A stretch of 64,000 nt of DNA from Demequina sp. B12 (GCF_028823635.1 NZ_JAPEHU010000001.1:62001-126000), one strand, 5' to 3'. Positions 18,285 through 26,638 are shown, counted from the stretch's first letter. Notes: a model not told the origin generated them from the sequence alone. A program made the numbers and translations.

Positions 18285-18940
18285 GCATGCGCATTGCCGT
18301 CGTTATCGGCACGCCCCTCCCCGACAGCCTCAACCACGCCCTTGCCGCCCGGTATGCCCAGGCCGCACGGGACGCAGGTGCGGAGGTGCGTGTCATCGAC
18401 TTGGCGGCACAGCCCATCCCGCCGCACCCCAACGCACTCGCACAACTCCAGGCCCGCGAAGGGTCCGCAACGGAACACCTCCCTGAAGAGGTTGCCGAGT
18501 CGATGCGCACCATCGAATGGGCCGACCACGTCGCGCTGTTCTACCCCCAGTGGTGGGGCACCTACCCCGCGGCATTCAAGGCTTTCCTTGACCGTCTGCT
18601 GGTCCCGGGCTTTGGCTACAAGCACACCGGCAAGGGCCTGGGATGGGACAAGCTGCTCGCGGGCCGTACCGGACGCATCGTCCACACCATGGATTCCCCG
18701 ACTCTATGGAGCGGCATCCTGTATGGCGACTCCGCCATCCGCACCGTGCGCCGCGCCACTCTCTGGTACGTGGGCATTCGCACCATCGGCGTCACCCGCC
18801 TAGCAAAGGTGCGCACCTCCACACCCGAGCTGCGTGACCGCTGGATCGAACGCATGGGCCGGTATGGCGCTGCCGACGCCCAGCGCACTCCCAAGCTCAC
18901 TCATCCACAGGACCGCACACCGGAGCAGGTCCGCGCCTAA
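18281..18940 (+). CDS. Flavodoxin-fold NAD(P)H:quinone reductase-like protein
   Basis: 219 residues. The flavodoxin-like fold of the NQO1/MdaB/KefF group: PLPDSLNHALAARYAQAARD near the start, FYPQWWGTYPAAFKAFLDR (FMN-binding loop) and a late RATLWYVGIRTIGVTRLAKV. The carboxyl end is an added polar tail. Starts GTG inside the MarR stop (GTGA). Expected to reduce quinones or azo compounds using FMN; regulated by the adjacent MarR. Confidence 0.9.
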   Translation: MSMRIAVVIGTPLPDSLNHALAARYAQAARDAGAEVRVIDLAAQPIPPHPNALAQLQAREGSATEHLPEEVAESMRTIEWADHVALFYPQWWGTYPAAFKAFLDRLLVPGFGYKHTGKGLGWDKLLAGRTGRIVHTMDSPTLWSGILYGDSAIRTVRRATLWYVGIRTIGVTRLAKVRTSTPELRDRWIERMGRYGAADAQRTPKLTHPQDRTPEQVRA

Positions 18941-18973
18941 TCTGAACCAAAGGTCACAATCCGGGGAGATCAC

Positions 18974-19324
18974 ATGGCCGAGTTCCTTCTATCCGTCCAC
19001 CACGACTACGACGCGCTTGAGATGCCCGACCAGGCAACGCTCGAGGCACGGTTCGAATCAGTTGACCGGTTCAACCGGGCGCTGCAGGCGGCCGATGCGT
19101 GGGTGTTCGCAGGCGGCCTGCTGCCCCCGGATCAGGCTGTCGTGGTGGATGGAACGGCCACGGATGCGGTGACCACCGAGGGGCCCGCCGCAGACTGCGT
19201 CACGCAGCTCGGTGGCTTTTGGGTCATCAACGTCCAAGATCTTTTGGAAGCACGGGCATGGGCGATGCAAGCCTCGTCGGCATGCGAAAGCCCAGTTGAG
19301 GTGCGCGCGTTCCAAGGGGCTTAG
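18974..19324 (+). CDS. YCII-related protein
   Basis: 116 residues with a ferredoxin-like YCII fold: MAEFLLSVHHDYD at the start, WVFAGGLLP in the middle and GGFWVINVQDLLEARAWAMQ near the end. Actinobacterial members often lie near ECF sigma factors or reductases; none is obvious here. Biochemical role unproven. Confidence 0.88.
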   Translation: MAEFLLSVHHDYDALEMPDQATLEARFESVDRFNRALQAADAWVFAGGLLPPDQAVVVDGTATDAVTTEGPAADCVTQLGGFWVINVQDLLEARAWAMQASSACESPVEVRAFQGA

Positions 19325-19343
19325 CCGCTGATAGCGTCGCACT

Positions 19344-20321
19344 ATGAGCGATGTTGCTGCGGGGCCGTTAGACACGGGGCCGCCGCGAGCGCATTCGGCG
19401 ATCTCTACCGAGTTGGTGCGAACGCTCCTCGCGTCCCAGCATCCTGACCTGGCCCACCTGGAGGTGGGTGAACGGTTCGACGGCTGGGACATGGCGGTGT
19501 TCCGCCTGGGCCCAGATCTGAGTGTGCGGCTACCCCGCATGGAAGCTGCTGTAGGGCCACTTGAACTTGAAGCGCAGCTCATCGAGAACCACGGTGCCGG
19601 ATGGGCGTTCCCCCACCCTCACGTGGTGCGCACCGGCCGGCCCCAAGGCGACTACCCGTGGGAGTGGAGCGTGGTGGCGTGGCTACCCGGCCGCACCACC
19701 GACCGCGAACCGCTGCCGGCGTCCGCAGCTGTCGAGTTGGGCCGTGCTGTAGCAAGCATCCACCGGCCCGCCACACCCGATGCCCCCTACAACCCGGAGC
19801 AGTCCTTGGCTTTGGCGGAGCGAGGGGCCGATGTTGAGGATGCCTGGGCAACGTTGCGTTCCCGGCCGTCGTGGCCGAGTATTGCGGGGGTGACGTTGGA
19901 TGAGGAAGCGGCGCTGGCGATGTGGGAGACGGCGCTGGGCGCGCCCGGACCGCTCGACACGGTGTGGTCTCATGCGGACTTGCACGGCTCCAACGTGCTT
20001 GCACGCCACGACGGGCTGGGTGGCATCATCGACTGGGGCAAAGCAGCCGCCTGCGACCGGGCTGTTGATCTGGGGTTCCTGTACACGGTGCTGCCGGTGG
20101 GAGAGGTAACGCCGGGAGGCTCAACGCAACCGGGCGAGGCCGTGGCGAGTGCCGTCGCTGCCTACTGCGATGCCACCGGCACCGACGACCCGGGCCTGTG
20201 GCCGCGACTCCAGGGCATCGCGCTCGCCAAGGCTCTCAGGTGGGCCACACTCGACCGCGAACTCAACCTCCTCATGGCAGGCCGAGCCCTCCGTGCGCTC
20301 GGAGTCGCTCAAGCCTCGTAA
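19344..20321 (+). CDS. Aminoglycoside-phosphotransferase-fold kinase
   Basis: 325 residues, APH family. The catalytic loop HADLHGSNVLARHDGLGG and the metal-binding IIDWGKAA are intact; the amino lobe has SVRLPRMEAA (ATP Lys replaced by Arg in this position, usual for some APH relatives). Homologues are phosphotransferases of aminoglycosides, macrolides or small metabolites; the substrate cannot be predicted. It ends 13 bases before the tRNA-Lys gene. Confidence 0.88.
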   Translation: MSDVAAGPLDTGPPRAHSAISTELVRTLLASQHPDLAHLEVGERFDGWDMAVFRLGPDLSVRLPRMEAAVGPLELEAQLIENHGAGWAFPHPHVVRTGRPQGDYPWEWSVVAWLPGRTTDREPLPASAAVELGRAVASIHRPATPDAPYNPEQSLALAERGADVEDAWATLRSRPSWPSIAGVTLDEEAALAMWETALGAPGPLDTVWSHADLHGSNVLARHDGLGGIIDWGKAAACDRAVDLGFLYTVLPVGEVTPGGSTQPGEAVASAVAAYCDATGTDDPGLWPRLQGIALAKALRWATLDRELNLLMAGRALRALGVAQAS

Positions 20322-20334
20322 GATGGTGGGCCGA

Positions 20335-20410
20335 GGGCCTCTAGCTCAGTTGGTAGAGCAGCGGACTTTTAATCCGTAGGTCGTGGGTTCGAGCCCCACG
20401 GGGCCCACCA
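20335..20410 (+). tRNA. tRNA-Lys (UUU), integration site
   Basis: Complete cloverleaf: acceptor GGGCCTC paired with GGGGCCC, anticodon loop CTTTTAA with anticodon TTT (20368-20370), T-arm GTGGGTTCGAGCCCCAC, CCA encoded at 20408-20410. Its 3' half from 20365 is duplicated at 27720-27764, marking it as the attachment site of the downstream element. Confidence 0.98.
20365..20409 (+). repeat. Left attachment site (attL)
   Basis: 45 bp from ACTTTTAATCCGTAGG in the anticodon loop to GGGCCCACC at the tRNA 3' end. Identical to 27720-27764; flanking bases differ (G/T before, A/C after). Confidence 0.95.
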
Positions 20411-20464
20411 GTATTTACCAGGCGGGACACAGTCAGTCAGGGCACATTCGCGCACCGTTTGAGG

Positions 20465-20488
20465 GCATGTGCGCACGATGTGTGCACG
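20465..20488. promoter_or_regulatory. Probable integrase arm-type sites, left end
   Basis: TGTGCGCACG and TGTGTGCACG lie next to each other between attL and the integrase stop. The same pair occurs at 27579-27603 near attR, in swapped order. Matched short repeats inside both ends of an element fit arm-binding sites of tyrosine integrases. Confidence 0.6.
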
Positions 20489-20506
20489 TCGATACGAAAA
20501 GTCACG

Positions 20507-21715
20507 TCACACCGCCCTCAAGTGACGGGCCCGCTTGCGCGCTGGAACCAGGTCCGCGGCACGGTTCGCCGCCTGCGTCGCAACACCCGCGATCAGGTGC
20601 GAGTAGGTGTCTGCCGTGATGGCGAGACTTGAGTGCCCCAACATCTTCGACACGATGGCGATGTCGGTGCCCGCCGCGAGGAGCAGCGACGCGGCGCCGT
20701 GACGCAGGTCGTGGAAACGCATCACGCGCAGACCCGCGCGGCGGGCGAGCCGTGCGAATGTCTTCGACACGTAGTCGGGGTGGAGGTCGGTGCCGTCCTC
20801 GCGCGTGAACACTCGCCCGGTGTCCAGCCAAGCGCTGGCCCACGCTTGACGGTCGCGTGCTTGCTGTTCCTTCTGTGCAACCAGAGCGTCGAGGGCGCGT
20901 TCGGAGATATCGACGCGGCGGCGTCCGCTCGATGTCTTGGGGCGCTGTTCCGTGACGTGCTTGCCGCTCGACACTAGCTGTCGGCGGACCGTGACGACGC
21001 CGGTCTCGAGGTCGACGTCGTCCCATCGCAGCCCGAGGACCTCGCCGCGGCGTAGGCCGGTGAAGGCGGCACACTCGAACAGCGGGCCCGGGCGGTCGCC
21101 GTCGACCGAGTCGAGGAACGCGGCGAGTTCGTGAGGCTCCCACGGCGTGAGCTCATGCTTACGGACCTTGGGGAGGGTGAGGCCGACCCCGGCCGCGGGG
21201 TTCGACGCGATGAGGTCCTGTGCGACCGCATCGTTGAGAGCCTTGCGCAGGGTGGCGTGGATGCGTCGGATCGTGGCCGCGCTGCGCTTCCCATCAGTGA
21301 TCTTGTCGAGGAGCTGGTTGACGGTGGCCTTGCGCACGTCACGCAGGCGCACCGCGCCGATGGTGGGAGCGATGTGGTTGTCGATGTGTCCCCGGTACGA
21401 GCGGATGGTGCCGGGACGGATGTTGTCCGCCGCGATCGCACGCTCGAGCCACCGGTCGAGGTACGCCCCGAGCGTCAGGCCGTCGTCGTGACGCAGCACG
21501 CCATCATCACGCTGGCGTAGCACCTTGTTCAGTGCGGCGCCAGCCTTTGCTTGTGTGGGGAAGCCGAACTTGGTGATCCATCGCCGGCGCCCCGTCGCTG
21601 GGTCGGTGACGGACGTGCGATAGCCCCACGAGCCATGCCCGCCCTCACCGAACCGGTCGCAGGTCTTCCACCGTGGGTTGCCGTTGTCGTCGCGGCACCC
21701 GCACCGCCACGCCAC
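20507..21715 (-). CDS. int: Tyrosine recombinase integrase
   Basis: 402 residues. An amino arm-binding region (GSWGYRTSVTDPATGRRRW), a SAM-like core-binding domain (about residues 65-160), and a catalytic domain with Arg in FTGLRRGEVLGLRWDD, HxxR in FHDLRHGAASLLLAAGTDI, and His plus Tyr nucleophile in LGHSSLAITADTYSHL. All catalytic residues are intact. Translation probably starts at GTG 21715, 12 bases after the stop of the repressor remnant. It reads towards the tRNA and should catalyse integration and, with the excisionase, excision. Confidence 0.96.
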   Translation of the reverse strand: MAWRCGCRDDNGNPRWKTCDRFGEGGHGSWGYRTSVTDPATGRRRWITKFGFPTQAKAGAALNKVLRQRDDGVLRHDDGLTLGAYLDRWLERAIAADNIRPGTIRSYRGHIDNHIAPTIGAVRLRDVRKATVNQLLDKITDGKRSAATIRRIHATLRKALNDAVAQDLIASNPAAGVGLTLPKVRKHELTPWEPHELAAFLDSVDGDRPGPLFECAAFTGLRRGEVLGLRWDDVDLETGVVTVRRQLVSSGKHVTEQRPKTSSGRRRVDISERALDALVAQKEQQARDRQAWASAWLDTGRVFTREDGTDLHPDYVSKTFARLARRAGLRVMRFHDLRHGAASLLLAAGTDIAIVSKMLGHSSLAITADTYSHLIAGVATQAANRAADLVPARKRARHLRAV

Positions 21716-21727
21716 GCCACGCCAGGC

Positions 21728-22189
21728 CTACTCGTCGCCATCGCTGAAGTCCCAGCTTTCGAGGTCGACCGGTCGCCCATCAATGCGCTGCAGCACTCCG
21801 AACGGAGGCGGCGCGGACGGGTCGTCAAGGAAAGTACGCCATGCGGCGATCGCCCACGCGCGGTGATCCTCGGGCACCCCCGACATGTCCACGATTGCCG
21901 AGAGCGCACGTTCGCGCACCTCTGGATCGATTTCTTGCAATTGGTGCAGTTCTCGCGTGCCGCGAGCGCGCTCTTCGAATCGCGAGTACGCATCAATGAC
22001 TTCTGCCCACAAGGAGATCAGTGCGCCTGCTTCGTCGAGCAGCCACTTCGCGCCGAGGAACTCCTCGGGAAGCATCAAGTCTGCGATGTTGATATCGAAC
22101 ACGCGACTGAAAGCAACGAGCTCGTTGACAACGATGCGCCGCGGCACCACCAACCGCCCACCCCGCGTGAGCTGAAAGAGAGCACGACT
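21728..22189 (-). pseudogene. 5'-truncated XRE/phage-repressor-like gene
   Basis: The frame codes convincingly only from about HSRALFQLTRGGRLVVPRR to the stop (about 150 residues). ELVAFSRVFDINIADLMLPE is the usual end of an XRE helix-turn-helix domain, followed by a helical region (EIDPEVRERALSAIVDMSG). The first helices of the DNA-binding domain are missing: upstream, the same frame runs antisense to the next gene and is low quality. The break lies near 22190, where the phage-type gene of the other strand begins. It is a deletion remnant or uses an internal start (for example TTG/GTG in RLVVP); the stop is 12 bases before integrase. Confidence 0.6.
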
Positions 22190-22774
22190 ATGCCAACCCC
22201 TACCGAAGACCTCGCGACCGCGCAGGCCGAGGTCGCGGCCCTTGAAACCGCGCTCGCCGACGCCGACACTGTCATCGCAACCCACACCGCCGCAATCCAG
22301 GCTGGCACCGAGACCGATGTCACCGACCTCGAGACATCCGAAGCCGCCAAGCGCGTCGCGGAAATCTCCCTCAAGGGTGCACGGAACCGCCTCGCTCTCG
22401 CTGAGCGCGCCGTCGCCGACGAAGCGCTTGCAGCCCTCGACGCCGACGTTGACGCCTACACGCATACGCGCGGTGCCGCTGAGGCCGCTTTCGAGGCCGC
22501 GGTCGCCACGGCGGCAGCAGCGTTCCGAGACTCCGTCAACGCCGATGTCGCCGCAGTGGAGACGATCATGCAGACCGCTCGTGCCGCCGGCGTCACCGGA
22601 GGTGCCCCGGCCGATCCCGATCGGCCGTACCGATTCTTCTACGGTAGCGACCTGCGTTACGGGGGCCGCACCCGAGTGTCGCCGCCCTACCCGATCAGCC
22701 ACGGCAATACCGAGAACCGACTCGACAAGCTTGCCAAGCAGGCAATCCGCTCCATCACCCAGGAGCGTTCCTAA
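22190..22774 (+). CDS. Coiled-coil phage-type protein
   Basis: 194 residues. Residues 1-130 are Ala/Glu-rich heptad-like helix (TAQAEVAALETALADADTVI); the rest is Tyr/Arg-rich (YRFFYGSDLRYGGRTRVSPP). This resembles small proteins in actinophage head modules, such as scaffold-like or connector proteins, but no family is recognised. The ATG at 22190 follows AAAGAGAG, and the stop overlaps the next start (TAATG), so the two are cotranslated. Confidence 0.6.
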   Translation: MPTPTEDLATAQAEVAALETALADADTVIATHTAAIQAGTETDVTDLETSEAAKRVAEISLKGARNRLALAERAVADEALAALDADVDAYTHTRGAAEAAFEAAVATAAAAFRDSVNADVAAVETIMQTARAAGVTGGAPADPDRPYRFFYGSDLRYGGRTRVSPPYPISHGNTENRLDKLAKQAIRSITQERS

Positions 22775-23475
22775 TGGGATACGAGAGCCCTTCATTCATG
22801 CGGCATCGGGAGGCCCTGGCCCGCCACGCCCAGCCCGTGCCCGAACCGGATTGGCAGAACGTGACGGTCGAAGAGTTCGCAACCATGTCCAACACGGACC
22901 GCAACAAACTCTTCGTGCACAACCGTGACCTATACGGGCGTCTGCGCGACGAGCTCGACGACCGCCACCACGGCCGCACCACCGCCACACCCGATACCGA
23001 ACCCGAAGACGGCGACGAATCTCCACAGGACGACACCAGCCCGTGGCGCGACACCGTCGCGGGGCCCGCAACCTGGACGGGCCCCGCGACAACCCTCCCA
23101 ACACCCCAAAGGAGCACCACCATGACGATCTTCCACACCGCAGACGACCTCATCGCCGCCATGACCGAAGCAGCCGAGACGGGGCTCAACAGGGTCGCCC
23201 ACGAAGTGGCTGGAGTGGCTGTCGATCGTGCGCCGCTGAGGGATGGTGACCTCAGATCATCATTAACGCCAATCCCCACACACCACATTCACGCCGACCA
23301 GCCCACCTCCGCAGTCGGCTCAGACCTCCCCTACGCCGTGAGACAGCACGAGGACCTGAGTTACCGCCACGACGACGGACAAGCGAAGTTCCTCGAGACT
23401 GCGGCACTCGACATCGCGCAGTCCGACTTCGAAAAGATCCTCGCGACCGCGGTCCACGACCGAATGAAGAACTAA
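22774..23475 (+). CDS. Phage head protein; carboxyl half HK97 gp10-like
   Basis: 233 residues in one frame, perhaps two fused genes. Residues 1-115 carry a short helical region (VEEFATMSNTDRNKLFVHNR) then a Pro/Asp-rich linker. From the Met codon at 23122 a 117-residue part begins with its own ribosome site (AAAGGAG 8 bases upstream). It shows the minor-capsid / head-tail-completion pattern: VAVDRAPLRDGDLRSSL, then DLPYAVRQHEDLSY and KFLETAA. That internal start suggests the first gene lost its stop by deletion. Function would be neck or minor capsid assembly, useless alone. Confidence 0.6.
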   Translation: MGYESPSFMRHREALARHAQPVPEPDWQNVTVEEFATMSNTDRNKLFVHNRDLYGRLRDELDDRHHGRTTATPDTEPEDGDESPQDDTSPWRDTVAGPATWTGPATTLPTPQRSTTMTIFHTADDLIAAMTEAAETGLNRVAHEVAGVAVDRAPLRDGDLRSSLTPIPTHHIHADQPTSAVGSDLPYAVRQHEDLSYRHDDGQAKFLETAALDIAQSDFEKILATAVHDRMKN

Positions 23476-23560
23476 CACCCCCGCCCACTATTTAGAGAGA
23501 AGTCGTGCTTTCATGAACCTCAGAGTGCCGAACTAAAAGCCCTACTCACCGCGAACACCC

Positions 23561-23753
23561 GACCACTTCGAGCAGGACGCGCACGGCAACCTCAACCTCG
23601 CGGGGGCCGCGCCGTTGTCTCCGATCGCGCACGAGCCACATCAACAACACCCGCATCAACATCTACATCGACCACGTGCGCGAGTGCGACGCCTTCATGG
23701 ACCGGATGCGAGAGGAAGCGTTCACCCACTCCAACGGCGGGTACCGAGACTAA
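23561..23753 (+). pseudogene. Decayed phage gene with frameshift
   Basis: Two pieces with strong coding character lie in different frames. DHFEQDAHGNLNLAGAAPLS starts at 23561; then, after a shift, SHINNTRINIYIDHVRECDA and FMDRMREEAFTHSNGGYRD run from 23634 to the TAA at 23751. It has no usable start. It looks like the end of a structural-module gene. Confidence 0.55.
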
Positions 23754-23791
23754 CCCGCCCCCATGCTCCGCTCGATGGACGACGACGAAAA

Positions 23792-23819
23792 GGGGGGTGC
23801 AAAAACTGCACACCCCCCC
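23792..23819. terminator. Hairpin terminator at the end of the phage-type gene block
   Basis: GGGGGGTGCA, loop AAAAC, TGCACACCCCCC: a strong GC hairpin between convergent genes. Upstream on + is a poly-A stretch (GACGAAAA), so it would also end minus-strand transcripts with a T-run. Confidence 0.65.
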
Positions 23820-23842
23820 GGCGGTACGCTGGCCGTCTCTGG

Positions 23843-24175
23843 CTACGCCTGTTGCTCAATGAACACCAGCTTGGTTGCGAGCGCAGTGGCCATGCCGACG
23901 CGTCGCGCCTCTGAGGTCCCCGTTGCTTCGAGTGCAGACTCGAAGAATGCCGCCGCGCGAGCGCCGTCGAACCCCGCAGCGAACGCAATGACTGCGATCT
24001 TGGTGAGGAACTCATCTTCGTTGGCCGGGATGCCGTACGGGTCTCCCGGTACACCTTCTCCAAAACCCAGTCGGCTCCATGAGTCCGCAAGCACGACCCG
24101 CAGCCCCGTCGGAATCTCCGGCCATGCATCCCGCACCGCCGCGATCATGTCGTCGCTCACACCGTGTTCAATCAT
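23843..24175 (-). CDS. Hypothetical helical protein in the element
   Basis: 110 residues, acidic and helical, with no recognised family. A good ribosome site (AAAGGAG, 6 bases before ATG) supports it. Segments such as LTKIAVIAFAAGFDGARAAA are amphipathic or hydrophobic but too short for a clear span. It lies downstream of the toxin gene on the same strand, about 155 bases away. Confidence 0.6.
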   Translation of the reverse strand: MIEHGVSDDMIAAVRDAWPEIPTGLRVVLADSWSRLGFGEGVPGDPYGIPANEDEFLTKIAVIAFAAGFDGARAAAFFESALEATGTSEARRVGMATALATKLVFIEQQA

Positions 24176-24330
24176 CCTTGCTCCTTTGGCTCGGTCTCAA
24201 GGAACAAAGGTAGCCATTGGGGGTGACAAGAAGCGCCGCGACATCATCGAACGGAGGCTACTGTGACTAGCCCGCAGATCAGTCTTGCGCTCTTCCATCA
24301 CGGACTTCGCGTGTTGGCAACTTGCGATCG

Positions 24331-24720
24331 CTAGCGCCACTGCGTTGGGCTGGACCTCTCGCTCAACCACGCCGCAATCTCGTCTGGTGTGTACCGATGC
24401 TCAACGACGCCTTCGACGAACTCTGCCGCCTGGTCGTTGTCGATCGCGTCGAGCGGTGACCCGTTTAAGCGCAGAAAAGCCAAGGTCAGCATCCACGCGG
24501 TGCGCTTGTTCCCGTCATCAAAAGGATGGTTCTGACAGAGCGCCTCGAGCAACGCGGCTGCCTGCGAGATGAGGGTCGGATGCAATGGCACGCCCTCAAA
24601 GGTCGCAAACGGCCTCTCGAGAGCGCTCTCCAATCCGTGCTGATTTATCAGCAAAGCCGACCGGCCGAGCAGATATTCATTCGCCCTCAGTGCGTGCTGC
24701 GGCGCTAGCCGCACACTCAC
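24331..24720 (-). CDS. Doc/Fic-family toxin
   Basis: 129 residues. The Fic/Doc core HPFDDGNKRTAWMLTLAFLR is intact: His, Asp/Asp, Gly, Asn, Lys, Arg. Doc proteins phosphorylate EF-Tu and stop translation; other Fic proteins AMPylate targets. The short length and ALRANEYLLGRSALL start are Doc-like. The GTG at 24720 overlaps the stop of the Panacea gene (GTGA), so toxin synthesis depends on antitoxin translation. Confidence 0.88.
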   Translation of the reverse strand: MSVRLAPQHALRANEYLLGRSALLINQHGLESALERPFATFEGVPLHPTLISQAAALLEALCQNHPFDDGNKRTAWMLTLAFLRLNGSPLDAIDNDQAAEFVEGVVEHRYTPDEIAAWLSERSSPTQWR

Positions 24721-25274
24721 TGAGCGAGACGCTCCAGCGTACGAGTCCACCGGGGCAGCTCGGCTTCGAACGCCGCGTCGAAAACATCATCATTGACGAC
24801 ATCCACGCTCATAGCGGGGCGCGACGGCACGGCGCCGCCGATCTCTGCCAGCTCACTATAGAAGCGATACATGTCAACACTCTCAATCAAGGAATTCTTG
24901 CCGCGCTGATACGCAGCTCTCCATGGGCGCTCCCCGTGCGTCAGGTTCACGAGTGCGGGCTTGTCGAATTCACCGTAGAAACGAACAACTTCATCGACGA
25001 TCGCGAGGGCATTTGGCTCAAGCCTCGAAATGTCTGCGTCGGGGAGTCTGGTGTCGTGGATGTGGTCTCGACCGTACTTATTCACCCGGAACAAGGTTGG
25101 CGCCACTGGCCCGTCAGCCCACGCTTCCAAGCGGTCAGCGAAGATAGGCCGGCCGGTCCAGGCAAGACTCCATGCCTGTGCGTAGTAAGTGAGCTTCTGC
25201 AACTTCCAGGAGTCCACCCACCCCAATTTCTGATATATGCGTTGAGCGACATCGAAGTCGCGTGCGTCTGTCAT
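24717..25274 (-). CDS. Panacea-domain antitoxin (SocA/DUF4065 family)
   Basis: 185 residues. VAQRIYQKLGWVDSWKLQKL then TYYAQAWSLAWTGRPIFADR, LEAWADGPVAPTLFRV are diagnostic for the Panacea (DUF4065, GepA/SocA-like) fold. These proteins are known as antitoxins that pair with many unrelated toxins. Here the next gene is a Doc-type toxin joined by a 4-bp overlap, so it is almost certainly the antitoxin. ATG follows AGGGAG. Confidence 0.9.
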   Translation of the reverse strand: MTDARDFDVAQRIYQKLGWVDSWKLQKLTYYAQAWSLAWTGRPIFADRLEAWADGPVAPTLFRVNKYGRDHIHDTRLPDADISRLEPNALAIVDEVVRFYGEFDKPALVNLTHGERPWRAAYQRGKNSLIESVDMYRFYSELAEIGGAVPSRPAMSVDVVNDDVFDAAFEAELPRWTRTLERLAQ

Positions 25275-25476
25275 GGCAACTCCCTCTCTCGCTCTCGGTC
25301 ATCGTAGGGCCAACCTAGCGCAGGGGTGGGACATCCGGCGCGTCAAGTCGAACAATCATACGCGCCTGTCGCATCTGACACTAGTCCCTAGCGGAATCCA
25401 CCGGGCCTCCTTACGCAACCTACGCCTACGCCAAACGAGCAACGGTAAGCTTCTTCGGTTCCAGGCGCCTATTCGG

Positions 25477-26421
25477 CTACGCGACAGAAACCGTCGCATT
25501 CAGGGAGCAGGCAGGTACTGTCCTTCGACTTTCGTAGAGGTGTTCGGCGGCACGGCTCAGTAGCGCTCCGTGAGCGAGTATCGGGAACAACGACGTGCAG
25601 GTGTGGATGTCACGCATCTCGATGAGGTCCCCCTCGAGTTCGCGCGCTCTTCCTAGTTCCCCAGTTTGCAATGCCCGCAGGGCTTTGGGCCACATGAACC
25701 CATGAGCATCACCGCTCGTAGTGCGCCAGATAAAGTTGGAAAACACCGGCAAGCCCAGATCGCCCCGATAGGCGTAGGCAGCGGCGTCGCCAAGGGCAGC
25801 GGTCTGGTCAAACGCGGGCGGGCGCTTTCCAGTCTTGTCCTGGCCACCCAGGTTTGTGAGCGCCTCATGGGCGGTTGCGGTTCGTGCTTCCGCACGCTCG
25901 AGATTCTGCCTCTGACCGTCTAGCAGCGTGGGGTCGGTGATCCCTATAGCCGATGCGCCGTTCAATGCATCCCGTTGCACCTTCGTTGCCTCTTTGAAGT
26001 TGGCGGCGGCGAACATCGCTGTGCGTCGTATCCGTTCGCTACGGTTCGCGGGGTGCAATAGCCAGAGGGCGTTTCCCGCACCGATGATTGCCGCTCGAAC
26101 TAGGACTCCGTACGCCGACGGTAGGAGCACGCCGCCTTCGTGCGACCGCCACAGAAGGGCTGTCGCGAGTAGGTTCTCCCGGGCAGCCATGAGACCGGCC
26201 TGCACGGCCTGGGATGTCGACAGCAGCGAGAACTCAGCGTCGTCCAAAGCAATCGAGCTACCGGCCTCGGGTGACGCAACGGAGAGGTCGGCGTCGTGCC
26301 ACTTCATGAACTCGTCGGCCAGCTCCTCGATCCTGCGCTGCGCGCCCGCCTCCGTTGCTGGATCTCGGCCATCACTCATGTGGAGAGGGTATTCGCCGCC
26401 CCCGACATGAACCGATGTCAC
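25477..26421 (-). CDS. Unknown 300-residue helical protein
   Basis: 314 residues from GTG 26421, or about 300 from the ATG at 26379 (MSDGRDPATE), which I favour because it leaves room for a promoter for the divergent gene at 26444. Mostly helical: QAVQAGLMAARENLLATALL, VLVRAAIIGAGNALWLLHPA, then MFAAANFKEATKVQRDAL. The pattern of long helices with conserved His/Arg-rich turns (LLHPANRSERIRR, SGDAHGFMWPKALR) recalls abortive-infection-like or HEPN-like cargo, but no signature is recognised. Possible defence or lysogenic conversion gene. Confidence 0.65.
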   Translation of the reverse strand: MTSVHVGGGEYPLHMSDGRDPATEAGAQRRIEELADEFMKWHDADLSVASPEAGSSIALDDAEFSLLSTSQAVQAGLMAARENLLATALLWRSHEGGVLLPSAYGVLVRAAIIGAGNALWLLHPANRSERIRRTAMFAAANFKEATKVQRDALNGASAIGITDPTLLDGQRQNLERAEARTATAHEALTNLGGQDKTGKRPPAFDQTAALGDAAAYAYRGDLGLPVFSNFIWRTTSGDAHGFMWPKALRALQTGELGRARELEGDLIEMRDIHTCTSLFPILAHGALLSRAAEHLYESRRTVPACSLNATVSVA

Positions 26422-26443
26422 ACCCGGCCGCTAGCCTGCGAAC

Positions 26444-26638
26444 ATGCGTGGATCAGACATCGTAGACATCGCCGTCGAGGTGCTCCCTAAGGACGTGGTG
26501 AGGGTTCTCCTGCTGGCGTTCATCGCAGTCATGACGGTCTTCGACTGGTGGGCGCCGGCGCTTTGGTATGTGCACGACAAGGCCGCAGGCATCACCGAGG
26601 CAGTGCTCAGCGCGTACACGCCTGTCCTGACGCCCTAG
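26444..26638 (+). CDS. Small membrane protein
   Basis: 64 residues with one long hydrophobic stretch (VVRVLLLAFIAVMTVFDWWA then PALWYV) near residues 18-43, a size and layout seen in small holin-like or anchor proteins. No family recognised. It starts divergently from the unknown 300-residue gene and is followed by a terminator with a T-rich tail. Function unknown. Confidence 0.5.
   Translation: MRGSDIVDIAVEVLPKDVVRVLLLAFIAVMTVFDWWAPALWYVHDKAAGITEAVLSAYTPVLTP

Noticed and set aside
22196..22795. Full-length 355-codon minus-strand repressor gene
   Set aside because: Only the carboxyl ~150 residues look coding; upstream codons mirror the plus-strand coiled-coil gene.
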